From Sphingomonadales bacterium (GTDB lineage: Bacteria > Pseudomonadota > Alphaproteobacteria > Sphingomonadales > Sphingomonadaceae): a stretch of 18,548 bases of DNA. Below, one piece after another: positions 8,040 to 15,272 of the stretch; positions within the stretch are counted from its first letter, which is position 1; every line of letters starts with the position of its first letter. The notes beneath the pieces are model-generated. The model made no database searches. It was given only the letters and a program-made list of their open reading frames with translations, and had not been told where the DNA came from. The stretch lies in assembly GCA_017302775.1 (NCBI GenBank), contig JAFLDC010000012.1:1-18548 (forward strand). The letters are read 5' to 3'. A program made the position numbers and the translations under genes.

Positions 8040-8651
8040 TCACTGGTCCAGAAATTCTACTCGTCCGGAATCGAGGTGGTAGTAGGCACCGACTACCAGT
8101 AAACGGCCTGCCGCTTGTGGATCGAGCAGTGCGGGAGATGCCTCCTTCTGCAGCTCCTTCACGACCTTGCGGACATTACAAAGGGCGGCGGCGTTGCACA
8201 GGTCTTCCGCCCAGGGATCGGCTTCAAGCACGGCCGGGAGCAACGACTGCAGCACCTTCGAGACATTACTGCTGTAGGCGGTTTCACCACGGGCCACCGA
8301 CACGGCCGCGCGGATCGCACCGCAGGCTTCGTGGCCCATCACCACGATCATCGGCACCTGCAACTGGGTGACCGCAAATTCAAGGCTGCCCAGCGCAGTG
8401 GCGCAAAGTGTGTTGCCGGCATTGCGGACAATGAACAATTCGCCCAGCCCGCGTTCGAACAGCAGTTCGGGCGGAACGCGGGAATCCGAGCAGCTGAGAT
8501 AGGCCGCGAAGGGCCTTTGGGCCGCCGCCAGGTGGAGCCGGTGCAGCCGGTCCATGGGTGGATTGTAGGGTGCGTCGGATAGAAACCGGCGGTTGCCTTC
8601 CTTGAGCAGTTCGAGCGCTTCGAGCGGGGTAATCTGTTGCCGATCGTCCAT
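8040..8651 (-). CDS. Beta-class carbonic anhydrase
   Basis: 203 residues from ATG at 8651. Converts CO2 and water to bicarbonate in the cytoplasm. Zinc ligands and catalytic pair are intact: C54-S-D56-S-R58 and H107-E-A-C110-G. The length fits bacterial beta enzymes. The start at 8651 was chosen over ATG 8660 because AAGGA lies eight bases before 8651 but directly abuts 8660. Its start is 11 bases after the nnrS stop, so it is very likely the third gene of the copD-like-nnrS operon. The link to nitrate respiration is unusual; it may supply bicarbonate or buffer pH. It is the last core gene before the accessory block and appears complete, so the element did not truncate it. Confidence 0.93.
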   Translation of the reverse strand: MDDRQQITPLEALELLKEGNRRFLSDAPYNPPMDRLHRLHLAAAQRPFAAYLSCSDSRVPPELLFERGLGELFIVRNAGNTLCATALGSLEFAVTQLQVPMIVVMGHEACGAIRAAVSVARGETAYSSNVSKVLQSLLPAVLEADPWAEDLCNAAALCNVRKVVKELQKEASPALLDPQAAGRLLVVGAYYHLDSGRVEFLDQ

Positions 8652-8662
8652 GTTTGGCATCC

Positions 8663-9865
8663 TTAGCCGTTGCGGCCATCAAGGCGCGGGCGCAGGTAGA
8701 TCAGGGCGTTGCGGATCAACCAGGGCAGCAGGCCGATTGCAAAGACGAGCGCGGCGATCACCAGCAGCCAGCCGGGCTCAGCCTGAATTGCGGACATGAT
8801 CCGCGCGACTGCGGCCAGCTGGACTCCGGCAAAAGCCAGCCAAGCCAGCGGGACCATGGCCAGCGGGCGTCCAGAGTGGCCGTGCGTGACGCGGGTCACC
8901 ATGGCCACCAGCAGGCTTGCTGCAAAGCCCAGGGCCAACGCGTGGGTCGGGGCGAGGCCCAGCGGCAGGCCAAAGGAGGCCATTGCGGCGAGCGCAAAGC
9001 CAAGCGGGGCCCAGGCAAAGCCCCAGATCAGCACCAGCATAAGCCCAGGCGCCGGGCCGCGCGGCCACCATTTCCATGCCATCAGGCCGGTGCAGGCGGC
9101 CAGCCCGGCGCAGGCCAGCGCGGACAGGGCCGGGACCAGCGCAAGTTCCCCCGCGATCCGCGCGGCCAGGAGCGCCCATACTGCCCCCAGCAGCCAGTCA
9201 GGCCGCCAGCTCTGATATCCCTTTACAACGTTGCCAGCGAAAAAGGGCACCATGCGATGTGCAACGGTTAGGAAAACTGGCAGGATGAAACCGTTCAGGC
9301 CCAGCACATTGCCCCAGCGCAGCAGGCGGGGATCGCCAGCGATCAGGAATGCGCAGACCAGCAACAGGGCGCCAAGGCCGATCGTCAGCGCGGCGAGTGC
9401 CGACACGGCGTGCCAGCAGGGCGGCTTACCCGATCGCCTGTTTGCCCGGACCACTGCGGCCAGCACCACTAAACCGAGCGCCCAGGATGCGGCGCAGATC
9501 AGAAAGCCGATCCGGACCGGCGTGTCTGCCCCGGTCCACAGGCCGATGGCACTGGCCGTCATGCCGATCGCGAGTCCGCCAGAAACCGGCCCGAACTGGC
9601 GCGCGATCAAGTCAGGCTGGCTCATCCAGCGCGGAAACACAGTCAGCAGAAATCCGAAGATGAAGGCCGGATAGGTCTGCAGCAGCAGCGCAGGGGCGTG
9701 CAGCAGGGCGGCGGGCAGGCTTCCGGCTGGCGGCTTCGGCCAGCCAAAGTGGAGCGCGGCCAGCTGCATCGGCCACCACAGCGCCATGGCGGCCAGACTC
9801 AGACTGCCGGCAAGGAATACCAGCCGGTGCGGCGCAGCAAACAGGATCGGGGCGGGGCTGGTCAT
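8663..9865 (-). CDS. nnrS: NnrS family membrane protein
   Basis: 400 residues, almost entirely hydrophobic, with about 12 membrane segments. Family marks are the N-terminal P-H-R motif (12-14), the R-M-V-P-F-F segment in the middle, and the signature RVTHGHSGRPL at about 324-335. NnrS is a haem- and copper-containing inner-membrane protein known to relieve nitric-oxide and nitrosative stress in denitrifying and nitrate-respiring bacteria. The ATG at 9865 shares one base with the TGA of the upstream gene (TGATG), which marks translational coupling; an upstream extension of 78 codons in the same frame overlaps the neighbour and is rejected. The position near narK-narG and the FNR-type box upstream of the operon fit a role in handling NO formed from nitrite. 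Confidence 0.9.
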   Translation of the reverse strand: MTSPAPILFAAPHRLVFLAGSLSLAAMALWWPMQLAALHFGWPKPPAGSLPAALLHAPALLLQTYPAFIFGFLLTVFPRWMSQPDLIARQFGPVSGGLAIGMTASAIGLWTGADTPVRIGFLICAASWALGLVVLAAVVRANRRSGKPPCWHAVSALAALTIGLGALLLVCAFLIAGDPRLLRWGNVLGLNGFILPVFLTVAHRMVPFFAGNVVKGYQSWRPDWLLGAVWALLAARIAGELALVPALSALACAGLAACTGLMAWKWWPRGPAPGLMLVLIWGFAWAPLGFALAAMASFGLPLGLAPTHALALGFAASLLVAMVTRVTHGHSGRPLAMVPLAWLAFAGVQLAAVARIMSAIQAEPGWLLVIAALVFAIGLLPWLIRNALIYLRPRLDGRNG

Positions 9866-10335
9866 CAGATCAGCCCATGGGCCCCGCCCATTGCCCCCAG
9901 CACAGTGACCAGGGCGAGGGCGGACAGCAGCCGGTGCACTGTCACCATCCGGGCGAAGTCGGCCTCTGGCGTGGCGGATTGGGCCATGCGGCGGTGCAGA
10001 AACAGCGGTTCGAGCAAGAACAGCATGACAGCAAAGACGGTCCACAGCGCCAGCATCGCATGCATCCACCAGAAGGCAGGATCGGCAAAGCGGATCCACA
10101 GGTCCGCCTGATAAGTCATCCAGAAGCCGCTCGCCCCCGCCAGCAACACCCAGAACTTTGCCTGCGGGGCAAAGCCCTGTTCGATGCGGTGGAAGGCGGC
10201 AAGCCGGGCCGCCGGTGCCTCGCTACGGGAAATGGCCGGCATGACGACCAGCGTGACGAACCAGACCCCGCCGATCCAGCCGACAATCGCGGCGACATGG
10301 AGGCAGCGGGACAGAGTGTAGAGAGCAAAGTCCAT
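9865..10335 (-). CDS. CopD-like four-helix membrane protein
   Basis: 156 residues with four predicted membrane helices at about 9-33, 57-76, 85-110 and 132-152. Histidines H13, H92 and H134 fall in or at the edge of helices 1, 3 and 4, so haem or copper binding of the cytochrome-b/CopD kind is possible. The first helix motif RCLHVAAIVGWIGGVW is typical of CopD/DUF2269-like proteins. The ATG at 10335 was chosen, with AAGG and AGG shortly upstream; a TTG 48 bases further up is open but would overlap the FNR-type box. It is first in an operon with nnrS (one-base overlap) and carbonic anhydrase. Such small membrane proteins often sit beside nnrS, but the precise function is unknown. Confidence 0.7.
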   Translation of the reverse strand: MDFALYTLSRCLHVAAIVGWIGGVWFVTLVVMPAISRSEAPAARLAAFHRIEQGFAPQAKFWVLLAGASGFWMTYQADLWIRFADPAFWWMHAMLALWTVFAVMLFLLEPLFLHRRMAQSATPEADFARMVTVHRLLSALALVTVLGAMGGAHGLI

Positions 10336-10369
10336 GGGCCTGCCTTGCGCGGGAACAGCCAACCATTCG

Positions 10370-10383
10370 TTGATGAAAGTCAA
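10370..10383. promoter_or_regulatory. FNR/Dnr-type box between copD-like operon and beta-barrel gene
   Basis: TTGAT-GAAA-GTCAA matches the TTGAT-N4-ATCAA consensus except for one base. It lies centrally between divergent genes starting at 10335 and 10409. Its centre is only about 41 bases from the copD-like ATG and 32 from the barrel ATG at 10409, so class II activation would give almost no leader. Confidence 0.55.
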
Positions 10384-10408
10384 TTACAAGTGCCGCTGAC
10401 AAGCAGAA

Positions 10409-11623
10409 ATGGCCAACATGAATCAAGCAGCTTGCCGCACGGCCCTGACGCTCGCCGCATTGCTGGCCAGCACTGCCGCTCTCGCCGAGACGCAGGCGGT
10501 ATCGCCCTATGCCGATATCCGCTACCGGCTGGAACTGGTCGATCAGGACGGTCTGGCCGAACAGGCCGCAGCCTCGACGTTGCGGGTCAGGGCCGGGGTC
10601 AAGACCTCCGAATGGCATGGTTTGAGTGCCGTGGTCGAAGGCGAGGCGATCGCGGTGCTGGGCGAGACCAGCTATAACGATACGGTCAACGGCAAGACCG
10701 CATATCCCGTTGTGGCCGACCCTTCCGACATATTGCTCAACCAGGCCTACCTGCGCTGGCGGCCAAAGGCCGAACTGGAACTGGTCGGCGGGCGACAGGC
10801 AGTCAATTTCGACAACCAGCGCTGGATCGGTTCGGTCGGCTGGCGGCAGAACGATCAGACGTTCGATGCCGTCCGGGTCACCGCCAAGCCGGCCAGGGGC
10901 GCCAGTCTGGATTACCTGTATGCCTGGCGGGTCAACCGGGTGTTCGGCCCGGATTCGCCGCAGGGCATCTGGCGCGACACGGACATTCACGGGGTCCGTG
11001 CGGCCTATGCCATCAAGGACGTCGGCACGCTCTCGGCCTATGGCTACTGGCTGGAGGCACCTTCCCAACCATCCAGCAGCAGCCGCACTGTGGGTGTGCG
11101 GATGGCTGGCGAGCTGCCGGTCGGAGGAAAGGGGACGTTCCTCTACGCGGTCGAATATGCTCGCCAGCACGATCACGGGGCCAACCCGCGCCGTTTCTCG
11201 CTCGATTACTGGCTGGTTGAGCCGGGGGTGAAAATCGGCCCGGCATCGCTCAAGGCCGGTTACGAGCGGCTGGAGGGCAATGGCACGGTTGGCCTGCTAA
11301 CCCCGCTGGCGACGCTGCACGCCTTCCAGGGCTGGGCTGACAAGTTCTTGTCCACCCCGGCAAGCGGCTTGCGCGATTTCTACCTCGATGCAGCCTACAA
11401 GGTGCCGGGGAAAGGGCCATTGGCCGGCCTGACGCTCCGTGCGGTGTGGCACGACTACGGATCGACCACTGGCGGGATCGACTATGGCCGGGAATGGAAC
11501 GCGCTGGCCAGCTATCCACTGGGCAAGCGCTTCACCCTGACCGCGAAGCTGGCCCGTTACGAGGCCGATGGCTTTGCCACCGATACCACCAAGCTGTGGT
11601 TCCAGATCGAGACGACGCTCTGA
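10409..11623 (+). CDS. Outer-membrane beta-barrel, alginate-export (AlgE-like) family
   Basis: 404 residues. Residues 1-26 are a Sec signal peptide ending in ALA-ETQ. The mature part is a run of alternating amphipathic strands (for example LNQAYLRWRP, LELVGGRQAVNFDNQRWIGSVGWRQ) typical of the alginate_exp barrel family, which includes general outer-membrane channels. The GRQ...NQRW pattern at about 128-143 is characteristic. The last residues WFQIETTL end in leucine, not the more usual phenylalanine. ATG 10409 and ATG 10418 are both possible starts; neither has a strong ribosome-binding site. It is divergent from the nnrS operon and convergent with the regulator. In this context it may carry nitrate or nitrite across the outer membrane; substrate is not visible from sequence. 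Confidence 0.75.
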   Translation: MANMNQAACRTALTLAALLASTAALAETQAVSPYADIRYRLELVDQDGLAEQAAASTLRVRAGVKTSEWHGLSAVVEGEAIAVLGETSYNDTVNGKTAYPVVADPSDILLNQAYLRWRPKAELELVGGRQAVNFDNQRWIGSVGWRQNDQTFDAVRVTAKPARGASLDYLYAWRVNRVFGPDSPQGIWRDTDIHGVRAAYAIKDVGTLSAYGYWLEAPSQPSSSSRTVGVRMAGELPVGGKGTFLYAVEYARQHDHGANPRRFSLDYWLVEPGVKIGPASLKAGYERLEGNGTVGLLTPLATLHAFQGWADKFLSTPASGLRDFYLDAAYKVPGKGPLAGLTLRAVWHDYGSTTGGIDYGREWNALASYPLGKRFTLTAKLARYEADGFATDTTKLWFQIETTL

Positions 11624-12319
11624 TCAGCACTGGTCGTCGGGCACCGGGTCCGGGCGGGAGAAGGCTTTGAGCGCGGCGCGATCGGTTATCGTGATCTGCG
11701 CAGCGCTGACCGTAATGCCGTGCCCGCTCAGCACGCCGAAGGCGCGCGACAGGTTTTCCGGGGTCATCCCCAGCAGCGAGGCGAGCAGACGCTTTTCAGC
11801 CTTCAGTTGAAGCTTGCCGGTCCGGCCCTGCCTGCGCTCATGTTGCAGGATCAGGTTGCCCAGCCGCTCGGCAGACTGGCGCAGCTTCATGTCGGTCAGC
11901 GCGCGGACCATGTCGCGATAGGCGTGCGCCAGTTCGCGCATGGTCGCCTGCATCAGCGCCGGATCGTCCTTCACCAGTTCACGGATCAGCGCCGCCGGGA
12001 CCAGCAGGATCCGGGACGGCGCCAATGTGCGCGCCGACATAAGATAGGGCTGGTCGGTGACGACAGCGGCAAGGATGAAACTGGTGACCGGCTCGACGAT
12101 CCGCATGGTCGTGTCGCGCCCCGCGCTGTGGGCATAGAGTTCGACCAGCCCATCGACCAGAACGTGCAGAAAATCGGGATGCTGGCCCAGTTCGAACAGC
12201 GTCAGCTGCGGCGGGAAGACCTGCAGGAACGATCCGGAGAAGATCCGCTCGCGTTGGGCCTCCTGCATTTCGCTGAAAAGGGGCAAACTCGCGATTTCGG
12301 GTCTTTCGCCGGGGCGCAC
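11624..12319 (-). CDS. Crp/Fnr-family regulator, NarR/Dnr-like
   Basis: 231 residues from GTG at 12319, or 244 if GTG 12358 is used. 12319 is preferred because AAGGA lies ten bases upstream and because 12358 would leave only five bases to the FNR-type box. An N-terminal cyclic-nucleotide-binding-like sensor barrel, a dimer helix and a C-terminal winged helix-turn-helix are present. In the longer numbering the recognition helix holds E201, S204 and R205, the residues with which FNR reads TTGAT half-sites. The four-cysteine cluster of FNR is absent, so it should not bind an FNR-type iron-sulfur cluster; this matches NarR, NnrR or Dnr regulators that respond to nitrate, nitrite or NO. It is divergent from the narK fusion and probably controls it, itself and the nnrS operon. 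Its stop abuts the barrel gene stop. Confidence 0.85.
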   Translation of the reverse strand: MRPGERPEIASLPLFSEMQEAQRERIFSGSFLQVFPPQLTLFELGQHPDFLHVLVDGLVELYAHSAGRDTTMRIVEPVTSFILAAVVTDQPYLMSARTLAPSRILLVPAALIRELVKDDPALMQATMRELAHAYRDMVRALTDMKLRQSAERLGNLILQHERRQGRTGKLQLKAEKRLLASLLGMTPENLSRAFGVLSGHGITVSAAQITITDRAALKAFSRPDPVPDDQC

Positions 12320-12363
12320 GCAGCAGGCATCCTTGTTGGGGTGAACGCGTCCTAGCACCCCGC

Positions 12364-12377
12364 TTGATGTGCATCAA
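12364..12377. promoter_or_regulatory. Perfect FNR/Dnr-type box near the regulator gene
   Basis: TTGAT-GTGC-ATCAA is a perfect consensus palindrome. Its centre is about 51 bases upstream of GTG 12319, which suits class II activation or autoregulation of the regulator gene. A degenerate second copy with one good half-site lies at 12386-12399. Confidence 0.8.
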
Positions 12378-12456
12378 TCGCAGGCTTGATCTGGATTGGG
12401 CGATCCGGCGTTACAGATCAGGCGGTTTGACGATTGTCCGGCCGCATCGGTCTTTC

Positions 12457-12470
12457 TTGATCCTGATCAA
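12457..12470. promoter_or_regulatory. Perfect FNR/Dnr-type box upstream of narK fusion
   Basis: TTGAT-CCTG-ATCAA is a perfect consensus palindrome with its centre about 70 bases before the narK ATG. A class II geometry would place transcription start near 12505 with a leader of about 29 bases. No clear -10 hexamer was picked out. Confidence 0.8.
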
Positions 12471-12533
12471 GCTTTTCCCCGCAGGGTTCGGCAGGTTCGC
12501 TGGCATTCAACCCACAACAGGGAACACGCCGCC

Positions 12534-15272
12534 ATGCCACTGTCGCAAACAGTCAGCGCCGGACAACAGAACAAGGCCCTTGGCCTCAGCACATTTGCCT
12601 TCACCGTCTGCTTTGCGGTCTGGACGATCTTCGCGATCATCGGGATCGAGATCAAGGCGGAGCTGGGGCTCAACGACACCCAGTTCGGCCTGCTGGTTGG
12701 CACCCCGATCCTCACCGGATCGCTGGTCCGCTTATTCCTGGGGGTCTGGACCGACCAGTATGGCGGGCGGATCGTCTTTCCGCTGACCATGCTGGCTTCG
12801 GCGGCATCTACCCTGCTGCTTAGCCATGCCGATACCTACGCCCTGATGCTGCTGGCCGCACTGGGGCTGGGCATGGCGGGCGGCGGCTTTGCGGTGGGCG
12901 TGGCCTATGTCTCCAAGTGGTACCCGCAGGACAAGCAGGGCTCGGCCCTCGGCTTCTTTGGTATGGGCAATGTCGGGGCGGCGGTAACCAAGTTTATCGC
13001 GCCGTTCGTCATGGTGGCGCTGGGCTGGCAGGCCGTGGCGCAGATCTGGGCCGTGGCCCTGGCGATCACCGCCGTGCTGTTCTTCCTGTTCGCCAAGGAT
13101 GATCCGGAACTGGCCGCACGCAAGATCAGCGGTGAAAAGCCCAAGGGTCTGAAAGAGCAGTTGGAGCCTCTCAAGAACGAGCAGGTCTGGCGCTTCTCGC
13201 TCTATTACTTCTTCGTCTTCGGCGCTTTCGTCGCGCTGGCGCTGTGGCTGCCCAAGTACCTGATCGGGGTCTACGGTGTGGATATCAAGGTCGCCGGGAT
13301 GCTCGCGGCCACCTTCTCGCTCTCGGCTTCGCTGTTCCGCGCCTACGGGGGCATCCTCTCTGACCGCTATGGCGCGCGGAAGATCATGTACGCGACCTTT
13401 GGCGTTTCGATGATCTGCCTGTTCATGCTGTCCTATCCGGCAACCGATTATACGATCCACGGGATCAAGGGCGACATTGCGTTCTCAACCTCGATGAGCC
13501 TGATCCCGTTCGTGATCACGGTTTTTGTGCTCGGCTTCTTCATGTCGCTGGGCAAGGCGGCGGTCTACAAGCACATTCCAGTCTATTACCCTGATCATGT
13601 TGGTTCTGTTGGCGGGCTGGTTGGCTTGGTTGGCGGACTCGGAGGGTTTGTCCTACCGATCGTCTTCGGTGCCGTCAGTGACCTGACCGGTATCTGGACA
13701 AGCTGCTTCATGGTGCTGTTCGCGCTGGTTGCGGTGGCATTGGCCTGGATGCATCTCGCGATCCGCCACATGGAACAGAAGGCTGCCGGGATTGATACCC
13801 GTTCGCTGCCACAGTTCCCGGAAATGGCCGATCTGCATGATGCCGAAACCCACGCCGCGCACGAGGTCAAAGGCAAGGTCATTGCGGACTGGCGGCCCGA
13901 GGATTCTGCCTTTTGGGAGGAGACCGGCCAGCGCATTGCCAACCGTAACCTCTATATCTCCATCCCCGCACTGCTGCTTGCTTTTGCAGTGTGGATGGTC
14001 TGGTCGGTGGTTGTAGCAAAGCTTCCCCTCATTGGCTTTGACTACACCACCGACCAGTTGTTCTGGTTGGCCGCGCTGCCTGGCCTATCGGGCGCAACAT
14101 TCCGGATCTTCTATAGCTTCATGGTGCCGATTTTTGGCGGGCGACTATGGACCACGCTCAGCACGGCCACGCTGCTTATCCCGGCCTTTGGGATCGGCTA
14201 TGCGGTGCAGAACCCGGATACGCCGTATTTCATCTTCCTGGTGTTGGCGCTGCTGTGTGGCTTTGGCGGCGGCAACTTTGCCTCGTCGATGTCGAACATC
14301 GGATTCTTCTTCCCCAAGGCGCAAAAGGGCAATGCCCTGGCGCTCAATGCTGGCCTCGGCAATCTGGGCGTTTCAGTGATGCAGTTCGCTGTTCCGCTGG
14401 TTATCACCGCCGGTGTGTTTGGTGCGCTGGGCGGTGATCCCTTGCCGACCAAGGATGGCGGCCAGCTGTGGCTGCAAAACGCGGGCTTCATCTGGGTGCC
14501 GTTCATCATCGCCAGCACTGTGCTGGCCTGGTTCGGGATGAACGATATTGCCGATGCCAAGGCCAGCTTTGCTGAACAGGCGGTGATTTTCCAACGCAAG
14601 CACAATTGGCTGATGTGCTGGCTCTACACCGGCACGTTCGGTTCGTTCATTGGCTTTTCCGCCGGGCTGCCGCTGCTCGCCAAGAGCCAGTTCCCGGACG
14701 TCAACGTGCTCAAGTACGTTTTTCTCGGGCCGCTGGTTGGCGCGATCAGCCGCGCTGCGACGGGCTGGGTGGCAGACCGCTGGGGCGGCGCGCGAGTTAC
14801 CTTCTGGGTGTTCATCGGCATGATCGCCGGAGCGCTGGGCGTGATCCACTTCCTGGAAGCCAAGGATTTCAGCGGCTTCCTTGGCGCCTTCATCTTCATG
14901 TTCTTCGTCACAGGGGTGGGCAATGCCTCTACTTTCCAGATGATCCCCAATATCATGCGTCAGGAAGTGCCGCGGCTGATGCCAGAGCTCGATGCGGCGC
15001 AGCGGACCCGTCAGGCTGAAAAGGAATCGGCGGCGATCGTCGGCTTTACTTCGGCAATTGCGGCTTACGGTGCCTTCTTCATCCCGCGAGCATTCGGGAT
15101 GTCGATCAGCGCCACCGGGACGCCAATGGCTGCGCTTTATGCCTTCGCGGTTTTCTACGCGAGCTGCGCTGCGCTGACCTGGTTCATCTACACCCGCAAA
15201 GGCGGACTGCTGCACGATGTTGAGCGCGGCCGCGCGCCAAACACCCCAATTATCCAAGGAGCCACCGCATGA
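12534..15272 (+). CDS. narK: Fused NarK1-NarK2 nitrate/nitrite transporter
   Basis: 912 residues, twice the size of a single major-facilitator protein, with about 24 membrane helices. Half 1 (about 1-420) has GGGFAVG near 115 and GFFGMGNVG near 140. A hydrophilic linker (about 425-465) follows. Half 2 (about 466-912) has the nitrate signature GGGNFASSMSN near 577 and NAGLGNLG near 604. Known of such fusions in Paracoccus: the first half acts like a proton-linked nitrate importer and the second like a nitrate/nitrite antiporter. The ATG at 12534 was chosen from the start of the transporter domain and an AGGGA about ten bases upstream; a 46-codon extension in the same frame crosses the FNR-type box and is rejected. 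It overlaps narG by four bases (ATGA), so uptake and reduction are co-translated. Confidence 0.94.
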   Translation: MPLSQTVSAGQQNKALGLSTFAFTVCFAVWTIFAIIGIEIKAELGLNDTQFGLLVGTPILTGSLVRLFLGVWTDQYGGRIVFPLTMLASAASTLLLSHADTYALMLLAALGLGMAGGGFAVGVAYVSKWYPQDKQGSALGFFGMGNVGAAVTKFIAPFVMVALGWQAVAQIWAVALAITAVLFFLFAKDDPELAARKISGEKPKGLKEQLEPLKNEQVWRFSLYYFFVFGAFVALALWLPKYLIGVYGVDIKVAGMLAATFSLSASLFRAYGGILSDRYGARKIMYATFGVSMICLFMLSYPATDYTIHGIKGDIAFSTSMSLIPFVITVFVLGFFMSLGKAAVYKHIPVYYPDHVGSVGGLVGLVGGLGGFVLPIVFGAVSDLTGIWTSCFMVLFALVAVALAWMHLAIRHMEQKAAGIDTRSLPQFPEMADLHDAETHAAHEVKGKVIADWRPEDSAFWEETGQRIANRNLYISIPALLLAFAVWMVWSVVVAKLPLIGFDYTTDQLFWLAALPGLSGATFRIFYSFMVPIFGGRLWTTLSTATLLIPAFGIGYAVQNPDTPYFIFLVLALLCGFGGGNFASSMSNIGFFFPKAQKGNALALNAGLGNLGVSVMQFAVPLVITAGVFGALGGDPLPTKDGGQLWLQNAGFIWVPFIIASTVLAWFGMNDIADAKASFAEQAVIFQRKHNWLMCWLYTGTFGSFIGFSAGLPLLAKSQFPDVNVLKYVFLGPLVGAISRAATGWVADRWGGARVTFWVFIGMIAGALGVIHFLEAKDFSGFLGAFIFMFFVTGVGNASTFQMIPNIMRQEVPRLMPELDAAQRTRQAEKESAAIVGFTSAIAAYGAFFIPRAFGMSISATGTPMAALYAFAVFYASCAALTWFIYTRKGGLLHDVERGRAPNTPIIQGATA

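Noticed and set aside
7826..8040. tRNA gene as integration target
   Set aside because: No cloverleaf or T-loop pattern was seen on either strand, although integrases often use tRNA genes.
10223..11176. 317-codon minus-strand open frame
   Set aside because: Covers the signal-peptide and barrel gene on the opposite strand; the plus-strand product is clearly an outer-membrane protein.
14373..15257. 294-codon minus-strand open frame
   Set aside because: Antisense to the second half of the narK fusion; no domain recognised.
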